Shown here: piece after piece, positions 34,724-43,522 of the stretch
How the letters are laid out: every line of letters starts with the position of its first letter
How positions within the stretch are numbered: position 1 is the first letter of the stretch
Assembly: GCF_017355785.1 (NCBI RefSeq)
Contig: NZ_JAFEWE010000007.1
Coordinates: 1 to 64,000 of the forward strand
Source: Desertivirga arenae
GTDB taxonomy: Bacteria; Bacteroidota; Bacteroidia; Sphingobacteriales; Sphingobacteriaceae
Direction: 5' to 3'
DNA: 64,000 nt
The notes under the pieces: model-generated
The model's database searches: none
Seen by the model: the letters and a program-made list of their open reading frames with translations, nothing else
What the model was told of the DNA's origin: nothing
Program-made: the position numbers and the translations under genes

Positions 34724-35842
34724 ATGGTTAAACCGGATTCAGCGACAATTCCTAGAGTTTCGAGAATTGCTTCTATTGATGTGTTGCGGGGCGGCATTAT
34801 GATTTTGCTGGCAGCAGAAAGCTGCTTATTATACACCTCACTTAAAGATCAAATTACATCTACTTTAGCCACCGGCATCATTGATCAGTTTTTTCATCAT
34901 CCCTGGCATGGCTTAAGGCTTTGGGATCTGGTTCAACCGGGCTTCATGCTGATAGCAGGGGTAGCGTTGTATGCTTCCTGGAAAGCAAAATCCGAAAAAG
35001 GCCTGAGTTGGACTGCAAACGGCAAAACGGTTTTTCTTCGGTGCCTTAAACTATTTTTCTTCGGCGTAGCTCTACATTGTGTGTATGCGGGAAAATTAGT
35101 TTGGGAGCTTTGGAACGTACTCACACAGCTATCAGTTACCACTCTGATTGCTTTTCTGATAATTCGAGAATCTCACGCCGTTCAACTTTCGATTTCAATG
35201 CTTCTCCTGGTTTCAACGGAATTTCTATATAGATGGTGCGGGCCTACCGGCTTTGATGAGCCCTTCCAGCCTCAACATAATTTTGGTACGTATTTCGATC
35301 TTCTGTTGATGGGCAAGGTTAATTCTGATGGATGGGTTGCTATAAATTTTATTCCAACTGCAGCTCATACTATCTGGGGAGCGCTTTGTGGGCGAATACT
35401 GCTGTCGGAAAAAAGATCGAAAGAAAAAATTCAAGTATTACTAGTAGGCAGTATTACGGGGCTTATTTTAGGTTATGGACTCGATTTTTTCTCAATTACC
35501 CCCATTATTAAGCGAATAAGTACAAGTTCTTTTGTGCTTGTTTCTGGTGGCTGGGTTTTAATTGCTGTTGCTTTTTGTTACTGGTTTGTGGATGTCTGTG
35601 ACTACAGAAAGTATTCCTGGATATTTTCTGTAATGGGGATGAACGCACTTTTTATCTATCTCTTCTTTGAAACAGTTGGTATACAATGGCTCAATCGCAT
35701 TGTCAGAATTTTTGTGGGAGGCTTAGCCTTTCTTTCTATTTCTAGTTTCAGCATCGCTTTGATCTCCTCAATTCTCACTCTTTTTATTGAATGGTATCTA
35801 TGCTATTGGCTACACAAGAAGAAAATCTTTTTTAAGGTATAA
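34724..35842 (+). CDS. HGSNAT-like membrane acetyltransferase (DUF5009/DUF1624 type)
   Basis: The 372-residue integral membrane protein has about ten helices. RIASIDVLRGGIMILL (residues 13-28) is the signature start of the heparan-alpha-glucosaminide N-acetyltransferase/DUF1624 group, followed by FHHPWHGLRLWDLVQPGFMLIAGVAL and NFIPTAAHTIWG. In lysosomal HGSNAT the enzyme passes acetyl groups across the membrane to terminal alpha-glucosamine. Here it closes the operon holding GH109, so acetylation of terminal alpha-amino sugars before hydrolysis is an attractive but unproven role. Many bacterial members are uncharacterised. Confidence 0.75.
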   Translation: MVKPDSATIPRVSRIASIDVLRGGIMILLAAESCLLYTSLKDQITSTLATGIIDQFFHHPWHGLRLWDLVQPGFMLIAGVALYASWKAKSEKGLSWTANGKTVFLRCLKLFFFGVALHCVYAGKLVWELWNVLTQLSVTTLIAFLIIRESHAVQLSISMLLLVSTEFLYRWCGPTGFDEPFQPQHNFGTYFDLLLMGKVNSDGWVAINFIPTAAHTIWGALCGRILLSEKRSKEKIQVLLVGSITGLILGYGLDFFSITPIIKRISTSSFVLVSGGWVLIAVAFCYWFVDVCDYRKYSWIFSVMGMNALFIYLFFETVGIQWLNRIVRIFVGGLAFLSISSFSIALISSILTLFIEWYLCYWLHKKKIFFKV

Positions 35843-35847
35843 GTTAG

Positions 35848-36158
35848 GATGCTATTACTCACCATTTGGAGAAGTTGAAAGGTAATATCAGAGATTATGA
35901 TCAGATTTTCATTCGGACAAAACTCGATGAAAATATTCAGCCTCCTGTAAAGGTTTTAAAGGTTGAAAATGGTTTAAATTCTAGGTTCCTGAGAAAATCA
36001 GTTATAAACTTTCTGTGGAGTTGCGGATAGAAACTCAGTTGAATCGTCTGCAGCTGAACGTGACCAATTATAGGATTGAAAAAGTGTCGAATAGAAAAGT
36101 TCGATTACTAAATCTGAATAATGGAGGTAGATATGAATTTGTTAATACAGCGCCGTAG
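35848..36158 (+). pseudogene. frameshifted relic of an unrecognised gene
   Basis: Two successive frames read like one protein. 35848-36030 gives HHLEKLKGNIRDYDQIFIRTKL and QPPVKVLKVENGLNSRFL. From about 35988 a second frame continues KISYKLSVELRIETQLNRLQL and VSNRKVRLLNLNNGGRYEFVN to a TAG at 36156-36158. A single-base shift near 35985 joins them. No start codon is seen at the front. The family is not recognised. Confidence 0.45.
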
Positions 36159-36180
36159 GCAGGTCTGCAAATTTGACTAA

Positions 36181-36234
36181 CTTAAGGAGCAAGTCTTACG
36201 TGAAGGACGTTTCGATTTGAGATATCATGAATAA
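36181..36234 (+). pseudogene. 3' tail of a DUF6252-like lipoprotein gene, third scar copy
   Basis: The peptide EQVLREGRFDLRYHE followed by TAA matches the tails at 3855-3941 (QVVLSEGRFDLAYHE) and 4759-4845 (KVILSEGRFNLKYHE), and the DNA core GTGAAGGnCGTTT and ATATCATGAATA is shared. An in-frame stop at 36178-36180 cuts it off. It shows that the same gene family once stood here, more than 31 kb from the other copies. The remaining roughly 110 bases to 36342 are the leader of the Crp/Fnr gene. Confidence 0.6.
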
Positions 36235-36342
36235 TAGGAAATCAAATTAAAATAATTAAGATCTTTGACTGCTTAACTACTTCGCAGAAATAACAAGCCC
36301 GGAATCGCGCAATACCAGGGAATTCCGTACATAACAATTCAA

Positions 36343-36906
36343 ATGAAAGACTTTTCTGATTTCATAAGAGCCAGAGTACTTATTAGTGATAATGATCTAA
36401 CAAATGTTCTCGTGAAGTTCAAGGAGAAAGTGATCAAAAAAGGAACGCTTGTATTGAGAAAGGGGCAAATTGCAAATCAATATTTTTATATAAGGTCAGG
36501 TGGCCTGCGCCTTTATTATGGAGAGTTTGATGAGCAGCATACATCCTGGGCCTTTTTTAAAAATGACTTTTTTACCGAGATTTCAAGCTTACACCACCAG
36601 GTTCCATCCCGCTTTAATATCGAGGCGATAGAGGAAACCGAGCTTCTGGTGATCAGCAAAATTGAAATGGATCAGCTTTATAAACTATTTCCTGTATGGC
36701 AGGAGTTCGGTAGGAAGATCTGGGAGGAAATGTGCATCAGGCAAGTCGATCAAAATCTGCAATACCAAACCTTAACTGCCGAACAGATCTATCTGGAGCT
36801 TTCAAAAAACCAGGACTTTATTAGGAAAATACCGGTTAAGCAACTGGCTACCATCCTTGGCATTACCCCTAATGCACTTAGCAGGATCCGCAGAAATATC
36901 AGGTGA
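36343..36906 (+). CDS. Crp/Fnr-family transcriptional regulator
   Basis: The 187-residue protein has an N-terminal cyclic-nucleotide-binding-like domain (KEKVIKKGTLVLRKGQIANQYFYIRSGGLRLYY, then FFTEISSL) and a C-terminal winged helix (IPVKQLATILGITPNALSRIRRNI). The cAMP-binding Arg/Glu pair is not apparent and there is no Fnr iron-sulphur cysteine motif, so the signal is unknown, as for many short Bacteroidota members. It is followed by an alpha/beta hydrolase gene after 65 bases and may control it. Confidence 0.88.
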   Translation: MKDFSDFIRARVLISDNDLTNVLVKFKEKVIKKGTLVLRKGQIANQYFYIRSGGLRLYYGEFDEQHTSWAFFKNDFFTEISSLHHQVPSRFNIEAIEETELLVISKIEMDQLYKLFPVWQEFGRKIWEEMCIRQVDQNLQYQTLTAEQIYLELSKNQDFIRKIPVKQLATILGITPNALSRIRRNIR

Positions 36907-36971
36907 TCCATTATCTACCTTATGGTAGTTTTTTCGCCTTTCTACCGCTCTACATTTGTAAAAAGATACAA

Positions 36972-37898
36972 ATGATGGAGAATATCGATCAATTTTCAGA
37001 TGAAGAACTAATTAAAAGATGGCCAGGCTTTGTTAATAAAACGGCTGCGGTGAATGGTGTTAAACTTCATTACGTAGAAGGAGGCTCAGGAGAACCGCTT
37101 ATTTGTTTACCGGGCTGGCCGCAAACTTGGTTTTCCTACCATCCTATTGCCATTGAACTTGCGAAATCATTTAAGGTGATCGTGGTCGACATCCGTGGAA
37201 TGGGAAGTTCGGATAAGCCAGGATCAGGTTACGATAAAAAAAACATGGCTACAGATATCTTAGAACTGGTAAAGCAGCTTGAATTGGAAACGGTGAATAT
37301 GATGGGGCATGATATTGGGGGAATGGTGGCTATGAGCTTCGCTTTCAACTATCCTGAATTCGTAGAAAAGCTTATAGTATTAGACGGTTCTCATCCTGGT
37401 GAAGGTATGTTGCAAATGCCATTAATACCATCCTCAGGTACATTTGGCGGGAAAATGGACGCTAATATGCCATACGCTTGGTGGATGGGTTTTAATCAGG
37501 TGAAAGGATTACCAGAGCAACTGCTGGCAGGCCGTTATGAAATGCTGCTCGACTACCTTTTTAAATATGTAATGATTGACGAAAACAAGATGAGCGCATT
37601 TGACAGGGCTGTCTACGCCGCAGCGTATAATGACACTGATAGTATAAGGGCTTCTAATGCCTGGTATCAGGCATTTGCCCAGGATATAGAAGATTCAAAA
37701 CATTATAACCAACTTACTATTCCTGTACTTGGGATTGCCAGCTATGTGAGTTACAATTACATGAAAATGGGATTGCCTTACGTTGCGAAAAACTTAAGCG
37801 TAATAGGAATATTAGACAGTGGACATTATTTGTACGAAGAGAAGCCGGCTGAGGTGATTGATGCCGTGATGAACTTCTTGTCAAAGGATAAAAATTAA
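36972..37898 (+). CDS. alpha/beta hydrolase, epoxide hydrolase/haloalkane dehalogenase type
   Basis: The start is set at ATG 36972 (MMENIDQF); a GTG at 36903 would overlap the regulator's end and adds a hydrophobic leader. The product has 308 residues. The nucleophile elbow GHDIGG has Asp114 instead of Ser, which is typical of epoxide hydrolases and dehalogenases. An oxyanion-loop-like LPGWPQTWFSY is present, and the catalytic His is in DSGHYLYEEKP near the end. It is cytoplasmic and lies 10 bases before an NmrA-like gene, so probably in one operon. Its substrate is unknown. Confidence 0.82.
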   Translation: MMENIDQFSDEELIKRWPGFVNKTAAVNGVKLHYVEGGSGEPLICLPGWPQTWFSYHPIAIELAKSFKVIVVDIRGMGSSDKPGSGYDKKNMATDILELVKQLELETVNMMGHDIGGMVAMSFAFNYPEFVEKLIVLDGSHPGEGMLQMPLIPSSGTFGGKMDANMPYAWWMGFNQVKGLPEQLLAGRYEMLLDYLFKYVMIDENKMSAFDRAVYAAAYNDTDSIRASNAWYQAFAQDIEDSKHYNQLTIPVLGIASYVSYNYMKMGLPYVAKNLSVIGILDSGHYLYEEKPAEVIDAVMNFLSKDKN

Positions 37899-37908
37899 AC
37901 ATATTAAT

Positions 37909-38805
37909 ATGGAAAAAATGGTATTAGTAGCGGGTGCTACGGGAAACTTGGGAAGGAGAATATGCAGGGAACCGCTACAAAGAGAGGCCTCTGTCTCTGC
38001 TATTGTAAGAAAATCGTCTGACCCAGCGAAAAGAGAAGCGCTTTCTAAATTGGGGGTTAGAGTTCTAGAGATCGATTTGAACAGTACTGAGGAAATTGTG
38101 CAGGCTTGTGAAGGCATGGACGTAGTGGTTTCGGCACTGGCAGGCTTAGCTGATGTGATTGTGGATTTGCAAAAAAGGGTTTTAGACGGAGCGCTAAAGG
38201 CTGGTGTTCCAAGGTTTATTCCTTCGGATTTTTGTACGGATTACAATGATCTCGTCCCAGGTGAAAACAGGAACTTCGATTTGAGAAGAACTTTTAAAGC
38301 TTATCTGGATAGTACTTCCATCAAAGCATCTTCTGTATTCAATGGAGCTTTTGCTGACATACTAAAATATAACACTCCTTTACTGAACTTAAAGGAGAGG
38401 AGTATCGGTTACTGGGGAGACAAGGCCGGTTGGAAGTTAGACTTTACTACCATGGACAACACGGCTGCCTTTACTGCAGAGGTGGCCCTTGACGATGATG
38501 CTCCAAGAGATTTGCAAATTGCAGGTTTTCAGATCAGTCCTAACATGCTATGGGCTGAAGTGAAGGAAATAACTGGAGAAGAATTTAGCTTACGGCAGAT
38601 ATCAGACATGGCATCTTTTGCAGAACTCATAAAAAAACAAAGAGCAGATAACCCTGCTGGAGAACATGAATTGTATGCAAAATGGCAGCAGAGCCAGTAT
38701 ATGTATTCGATGTTTTCAACTCAGCATCATAACTTGTCTAACAACCGTTACCAAAACTTGGATTGGACCCCATCATTAGCGTTTCTACAATCATTTGTGA
38801 AATGA
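37909..38805 (+). CDS. NmrA/isoflavone-reductase-like NAD(P)-binding protein
   Basis: The 298-residue protein begins with the atypical-SDR Rossmann motif LVAGATGNLGRRI (residues 6-18). It has VVSALAGLADVIVDLQKRVLDGALKAGVPRFIPSDFC in the middle, the usual layout of NmrA-like/aromatic-alcohol reductases. The canonical SDR Tyr-Lys pair is absent, as expected for that subgroup. It may reduce a small aromatic compound or sense redox state. The position directly after the hydrolase suggests a shared detoxification role. Confidence 0.8.
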   Translation: MEKMVLVAGATGNLGRRICREPLQREASVSAIVRKSSDPAKREALSKLGVRVLEIDLNSTEEIVQACEGMDVVVSALAGLADVIVDLQKRVLDGALKAGVPRFIPSDFCTDYNDLVPGENRNFDLRRTFKAYLDSTSIKASSVFNGAFADILKYNTPLLNLKERSIGYWGDKAGWKLDFTTMDNTAAFTAEVALDDDAPRDLQIAGFQISPNMLWAEVKEITGEEFSLRQISDMASFAELIKKQRADNPAGEHELYAKWQQSQYMYSMFSTQHHNLSNNRYQNLDWTPSLAFLQSFVK

Positions 38806-38918
38806 CAGGAGTATTGCGGATTAAGATTGTAAATGATATTTGGAACAAAGCAAAATTGATATCCTGAACAAAACGTGCCAGTTGTTGCCTCTCTAACTTT
38901 GCTTAAAATGATTTAATT

Positions 38919-39791
38919 ATGAATACAGAAAACAAAGTGTGGCTTGTAACCGGAAGCGGTAATGGCCTTGGCCGCAGCATAACCGAAGCTGCATTAACTG
39001 TGGGACATACTGTAATTGCCACGGCAAGGAACATAGGCCAATTAAGCGGCCTTAAAGCTAAATATGCTGATCGGCTACTGGTTGCCGAACTCGACGTTAA
39101 CAATGAGCAACAGGCAGCCGATGTAGTACAAGTCGCAGTTAGTCAGTTTGGCCGTATAGATGTGCTGGTGAATAACGCAGGCTATGGTGATAACCGTCCG
39201 TTTGAACAGGTACCTGCAGATGAGTTTCGAAAACTGGTGGAAACCTGCTTTTTCGGTGTAGTAACGCTTACCCGGGAGGTATTACCCTACATGCGCAAAC
39301 AGAAAAGCGGTCATATTATACAGATATCTTCTGCAGGTGGCAGGATGGCTACACCTGGCAATGCGGCTTACCATGCCGCCAAATGGGCAGTAGGCGGCTT
39401 TACAGAAAGCCTCGCACAGGAAACTGCTGCCTTTGGCGTAAAAGTAACGGCCCTGGAACCCGGTGGGATCCGGACAAACTGGGGAAAAAAGGCTTTTGCC
39501 GATCCTATTGATTTACTGCCGGAATACGAATCTACAGTAGGCGCTACGACAAAGTTTCTGGAGAATTACTGGGGTAACGAAAACAGCGATCCCGAAAAAG
39601 TGGCACAAATCGTTTTGAAGGTGAGTGAATCTGACCAGCTTCCGCCGCATCTTTTGGTGGGGAGCGACGCCTTTCACCTGGTGAAGGAGAACTCCGATAA
39701 AGCCTGGAAGGAAGCTGAGAAATGGAAAGAGCTTACCGCATATGCTGATTTCGCGGGCCAGACGCTTATCCCGGATTTTATGAAAAGCTAA
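38919..39791 (+). CDS. short-chain dehydrogenase/reductase (SDR)
   Basis: This classical SDR of 290 residues has TGSGNGLGRSI (cofactor loop), NNAGYG, the catalytic Ser in QISSAGG and YHAAK (Tyr/Lys). The C-terminal extension beyond the core binds substrate. The base composition of this gene and the next looks richer in G+C than the neighbours, which suggests separate acquisition. It is followed after 34 bases by an AraC regulator on the same strand. The substrate is not readable. Confidence 0.85.
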   Translation: MNTENKVWLVTGSGNGLGRSITEAALTVGHTVIATARNIGQLSGLKAKYADRLLVAELDVNNEQQAADVVQVAVSQFGRIDVLVNNAGYGDNRPFEQVPADEFRKLVETCFFGVVTLTREVLPYMRKQKSGHIIQISSAGGRMATPGNAAYHAAKWAVGGFTESLAQETAAFGVKVTALEPGGIRTNWGKKAFADPIDLLPEYESTVGATTKFLENYWGNENSDPEKVAQIVLKVSESDQLPPHLLVGSDAFHLVKENSDKAWKEAEKWKELTAYADFAGQTLIPDFMKS

Positions 39792-39825
39792 ACAAAGCAG
39801 CGGTGCGATGCTATAAATTTGAACA

Positions 39826-40665
39826 ATGACGGAAAGGAAGCAAAATACGCATGCAGAAATACTCTTATCATGTGTAGATGAGAAGTATTACAAGACAGAG
39901 GTAGTATCGGAATTCCATGTACTGATGAAGGTATTCTCGGGCGAAATGAAAATTGTGCAGGCAGACCGTACCTACACACTAGAGGCAGGGGATATCCTGA
40001 TGATGCCACGTAACCAGCTATGCTCTGTGATCAAGAAGGGTAAAGTTGGACAACCGTATCGATCGATAGTAGTTATGTTTAAACCTGACCGGCTGGCCGC
40101 TTATTATGCGGACAGATCTTTCAAATTGGGGGCATCCGCAAATACTAAACTCAGAACATTTGATCCGCATCCTTTGCTTGAAAGTTATTTTGCTTCCTTA
40201 CTACCCTATTTTGAACTGAATGAGGACCTTCCTGAAGAGATCATCGCATTGAAAGTTGAGGAAGGTATCAGTATCCTGCGCGCGCTGGACAACGATATTG
40301 ACACTTTGCTCTCAGATTTTTCAGAACCTGGGAAGATCAATCTGGCAGCATTTATGGAAAAGAACTTCATGTTTAATATGCCGCTCGAGAAGTTCAGCTA
40401 CCTGACGGGGCGAAGCATCGCTACTTTTAACCGTGATTTCAGGAAAACTTTCCGCACCACGCCTCAAAAATGGCTTACCGAAAAGCGGCTTCAACATGCC
40501 CATTACGAATTATCAGTAAAAAACCGAAAGCCGATTGAAGTTTATCTGGAGGCAGGATTTGAAAATATTTCCCACTTCTCTTTCGCTTTCAAAAAACACT
40601 TTGGGTATGCACCGACAAAGCTTCCGGCACCCGAAGTGGAAGTTCCAGGCAGACCAGGTAATTAA
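39826..40665 (+). CDS. AraC-family transcriptional regulator
   Basis: The 279-residue protein has an N-terminal cupin domain (FHVLMKVFSGEMKIVQADRTYTLEAGDILMMPRNQ) and a C-terminal HTH (MPLEKFSYLTGRSIATFNRDFRKTFRTTPQKWLTEKRL, then VYLEAGFENISHFSFAFKKHFGYAPTK). It is encoded just after an SDR and before a second one, and probably controls one or both. The ligand is unknown. Confidence 0.87.
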   Translation: MTERKQNTHAEILLSCVDEKYYKTEVVSEFHVLMKVFSGEMKIVQADRTYTLEAGDILMMPRNQLCSVIKKGKVGQPYRSIVVMFKPDRLAAYYADRSFKLGASANTKLRTFDPHPLLESYFASLLPYFELNEDLPEEIIALKVEEGISILRALDNDIDTLLSDFSEPGKINLAAFMEKNFMFNMPLEKFSYLTGRSIATFNRDFRKTFRTTPQKWLTEKRLQHAHYELSVKNRKPIEVYLEAGFENISHFSFAFKKHFGYAPTKLPAPEVEVPGRPGN

Positions 40666-40899
40666 TTCATCAAATACCTGCTACGGTTGCCTGATTCATT
40701 AAGGCTCATTTTTGAATTCCCTTGTAGGTTGCCCGGAACAGACCTTTGGGTTGCCGTCCTATGCTAAAACTTAGAAAGAAAGAACATAATTAAGGCTTTC
40801 GTAATTCTGTGCTATTCTTCCCGACAAACGGGTTATTTATCCCGTGTAAATCAGCCCACCTTTGAACTATCAAAAACAACAAAAAAAAATATTACCATC

Positions 40900-41721
40900 A
40901 TGAGCAAGACAATTTTTATTACAGGAGCATCAAGAGGATTTGGAAAACTTTGGGCAGAAGCCTTATTAAAACGCGGCGATAAGGTAGCTGCTACCTCACG
41001 CAACATCAGCGGACTACAGGATCTTAGCGATACATACGGCGACAGCTTTTTACCAATTGCCTTAGACATTACCAACCGTGAAGCAGCCATTGAGGCCGTA
41101 AATAAAGCGCATCGTCATTTTGGAAGTCTGGATGTGGTCATTAACAATGCAGGATATGGTGTATTTGGTGCAGTGGAAGAAGCAAGTGAGAATGAAACCA
41201 AAGACGTCTTTAATGCCAATGTATTCGGCACATTATGGATTACACAAGCAGCCTTACCCATCTTCCGTGAACAGCGTCATGGACATATTATTCAGTTGTC
41301 TAGTGTATTAGGAGTATGGTCATTACCAACATTAGGTATATACAATGCTACCAAATTTGCGGTAGAAGGCTTTAGCGAAGCACTGGCTGCCGAAGTAGCT
41401 GGATTTGGCATTAATGTAACGCTTGTAGAGCCTAACGGTTATACGACTGATTTTGGTGGTGCATCAGCTGTGCAGAGCAAAGCTATTGCTGCATATGACA
41501 CTATCAAAGCCGGCCTGGCTACAGCGGAGGGCCTGCAGCCTGATGACTATGGCAAGCCTGAAGCTACGGTACCTGCCATTCTAAAATTGATTGATGCAGA
41601 AAATCCGCCCTTACGTCTTTTCTTAGGCAAAATTGGTTACAGTAAAACAAAACGTGTATACCAGGAAAAACTGGACACCTGGAAAGCATGGGAAGATGTT
41701 GCTGTAGCTGCACATGGTTGA
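40900..41721 (+). CDS. short-chain dehydrogenase/reductase (SDR)
   Basis: The 273-residue classical SDR has TGASRGFGKLW, NNAGYG, the catalytic Ser in QLSSVLG and YNATK (Tyr/Lys). It resembles the SDR at 38919 in its FAVEGFSEAL segment and in overall layout, so the two are related but not recent duplicates. It is followed 83 bases later by a carboxymuconolactone-decarboxylase-like gene. The substrate is unknown. Confidence 0.85.
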   Translation: MSKTIFITGASRGFGKLWAEALLKRGDKVAATSRNISGLQDLSDTYGDSFLPIALDITNREAAIEAVNKAHRHFGSLDVVINNAGYGVFGAVEEASENETKDVFNANVFGTLWITQAALPIFREQRHGHIIQLSSVLGVWSLPTLGIYNATKFAVEGFSEALAAEVAGFGINVTLVEPNGYTTDFGGASAVQSKAIAAYDTIKAGLATAEGLQPDDYGKPEATVPAILKLIDAENPPLRLFLGKIGYSKTKRVYQEKLDTWKAWEDVAVAAHG

Positions 41722-41804
41722 TTGCCTTGAAATTCTTCACGGTCTACCTTAACCGTCACCCTCGTATCTAACTTAGTTTATTACTGTTAATATCTATATA
41801 TATC

Positions 41805-42347
41805 ATGAAAACTATCACAGTACCTGCCAAAGAGCAGCTAAGCACCGATTCGCAGACAATTTTTGACCAGATACAGAAAAAATTGGGGAAAGTTCCTAAC
41901 CTGTACCGAACTATCGGCTATTCTGCCCCGGCGTTGAAAGGCATGCTGGATTACGAAGCAACTCTAACAAGCAGCAGCATTTTTACAGCTAAGGAGCGTG
42001 AGGCCATTAATCTAGTCGTTTCGCAGGTAAATGCTTGTAATTATTGTCTCGCTGCTCATACCGCCATTGCTCAAATGAAAGGCTTCACCAAGGAAGAAAC
42101 CATTCAGATCAGGAAAGGCATTTCGAAAGACATAAAATTGGATGCGATTATCCTCTTGGCGAAATCAATTGCAGAGAATAAAGGCCAAGCAGATGTTACG
42201 CTTACCGACAATTTTTTTGCTGCAGGTTATGATGAGCCCGCCTTAATCGAGCTGATCGGACTGATCACTTTGAGAACATTTACTAATTATGTTTACGCTG
42301 CAACTGAAATTCCGATCGATTTTCCTGCAGCAGATCCAATCGATTAA
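41805..42347 (+). CDS. carboxymuconolactone decarboxylase-like / AhpD-like protein
   Basis: The 180-residue protein of the AhpD/CMD fold has the redox motif Cys78-Asn-Tyr-Cys81 followed by His85 (ACNYCLAAHTAI), which is diagnostic for peroxidase-type members. A Glu one turn earlier (KEREAINL) completes the usual proton relay. It probably reduces peroxides with an unknown electron donor, or acts as a general alkylhydroperoxidase. It is cytoplasmic and ends in a strong terminator, closing the redox gene group. Confidence 0.85.
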   Translation: MKTITVPAKEQLSTDSQTIFDQIQKKLGKVPNLYRTIGYSAPALKGMLDYEATLTSSSIFTAKEREAINLVVSQVNACNYCLAAHTAIAQMKGFTKEETIQIRKGISKDIKLDAIILLAKSIAENKGQADVTLTDNFFAAGYDEPALIELIGLITLRTFTNYVYAATEIPIDFPAADPID

Positions 42348-42374
42348 GAACGGGTTACTCTTAAGTTTATTGAC

Positions 42375-42414
42375 AACAGCATAAGTGCTCAGAGGTGCTT
42401 ATGCTGTTTTTTTT
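42375..42414 (+). terminator. rho-independent terminator after the AhpD-like gene
   Basis: AACAGCATAAG (42375-42385) pairs with CTTATGCTGTT (42398-42408), followed by eight T. The remaining roughly 245 bases up to the sigma factor gene show no convincing gene and should hold its promoter; a TATATTTG at 42541-42548 fits the -7 box but lacks a well-placed -33 box. Confidence 0.85.
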
Positions 42415-42660
42415 GCCAAAAATCAGACTATTTCCAATTTTGCTGTACGGCATTAAGGAAGTTTTTATAAGTAAATCCTGACTTCTTTCATCGAGCTTTC
42501 TCTCAGAAACCAATGCTATTGAATTTGAAAAAGAAAGTTTTATATTTGTTATAAGTACTGATTTTAAACCAAAATTCAATATCTCTTTTTAAGGGGCATT
42601 TTATATAATTCTTTCTTTAACAAAGAAGTGAGATAGTAAATAAGTTGTGATCTTGTAGAA

Positions 42661-43248
42661 ATGAGTGATTATAATCGTGTGTCTGATTCTTCTTTGCTAA
42701 GCTGTATTGCAATCGATGATCATCGTGCATTTGAGGAGATTTATAGGAGATATTGGAAGAAGATGCTTAAGATATCCTGGAATCACACTAAAGATACTGA
42801 TGCTTCGAAAGATATCGTTCACGAAGTATTTCTATCATTATGGCAAAGAAGAGCAAGTCTTGAAATCAAAGACCTGCCAGCTTTTCTCGCCACGTCTGTC
42901 AAATTCTCTGTCTTTAAGCATTATCAGAGGGAGCAGAGACGTTCTGCTCTTGCCCGGGAAAACTACCAGCCAGAAACCCTAACCCAGGATGAAAGTAAGC
43001 TTGACGCCCTTTTTCTCGAGGAATTTATCAATGGAATTGTAGAGCAATTGCCCGAACGATGCCAGCTGGTATTTAAGTACAGTCGTATTTACGGGATGAA
43101 AAATTCTGAAATTGCAGAAAAATTATCGATTTCTGAAAAAGGAGTAGAAGCCAATCTCACCAGGGCATTAAAGATCATCAGACATGAGTTGAAAAATGCC
43201 GGGCTTCTCGGCCTGGCCATTTATTATATCTCAGACCTTTTTAACTAG
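42661..43248 (+). CDS. ECF sigma factor, Bacteroidota expansion family
   Basis: The 195-residue sigma-70-like protein has region 2 (residues about 18-85: AFEEIYRRYWKKMLKISW, DIVHEVFLSLWQRR) and region 4 (about 115-175: LPERCQLVFKYSRIYGMKNSEIAEKLSISEKGVEANLTRALK). It lies upstream of a FecR anti-sigma gene and an STN-bearing SusC gene, the standard trans-envelope switch. It should activate the downstream polysaccharide locus when the transporter senses its glycan. Confidence 0.92.
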   Translation: MSDYNRVSDSSLLSCIAIDDHRAFEEIYRRYWKKMLKISWNHTKDTDASKDIVHEVFLSLWQRRASLEIKDLPAFLATSVKFSVFKHYQREQRRSALARENYQPETLTQDESKLDALFLEEFINGIVEQLPERCQLVFKYSRIYGMKNSEIAEKLSISEKGVEANLTRALKIIRHELKNAGLLGLAIYYISDLFN

Positions 43249-43522
43249 CCTTTCATTTAAATCCTAAATTTAATGTTGAGCAATTTGTAACCATATTTGG
43301 CCTGGCTGCAATATTTTATTTTTTAGCTTATAAGATGGTCTAACCCACAATTGATTTCTTATAAAAGAGGCCAAGCCATGTATTCTATTAAAAAAAATAT
43401 CTTTTGATGTAGGGTAAGGGCCGAGGTGTAGTACAAGGTAGTATAAAACAACCAGTAGGCTTAAAGAGAATAATCAATTAATCTGGCGGTGACAAAGCTT
43501 CACTACCATAAATATAAACCAC

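Noticed and set aside
42367-42579. 70-codon minus-strand frame between the AhpD-like and sigma genes
   Set aside because: It runs through the strong terminator hairpin and contains no recognisable domain.
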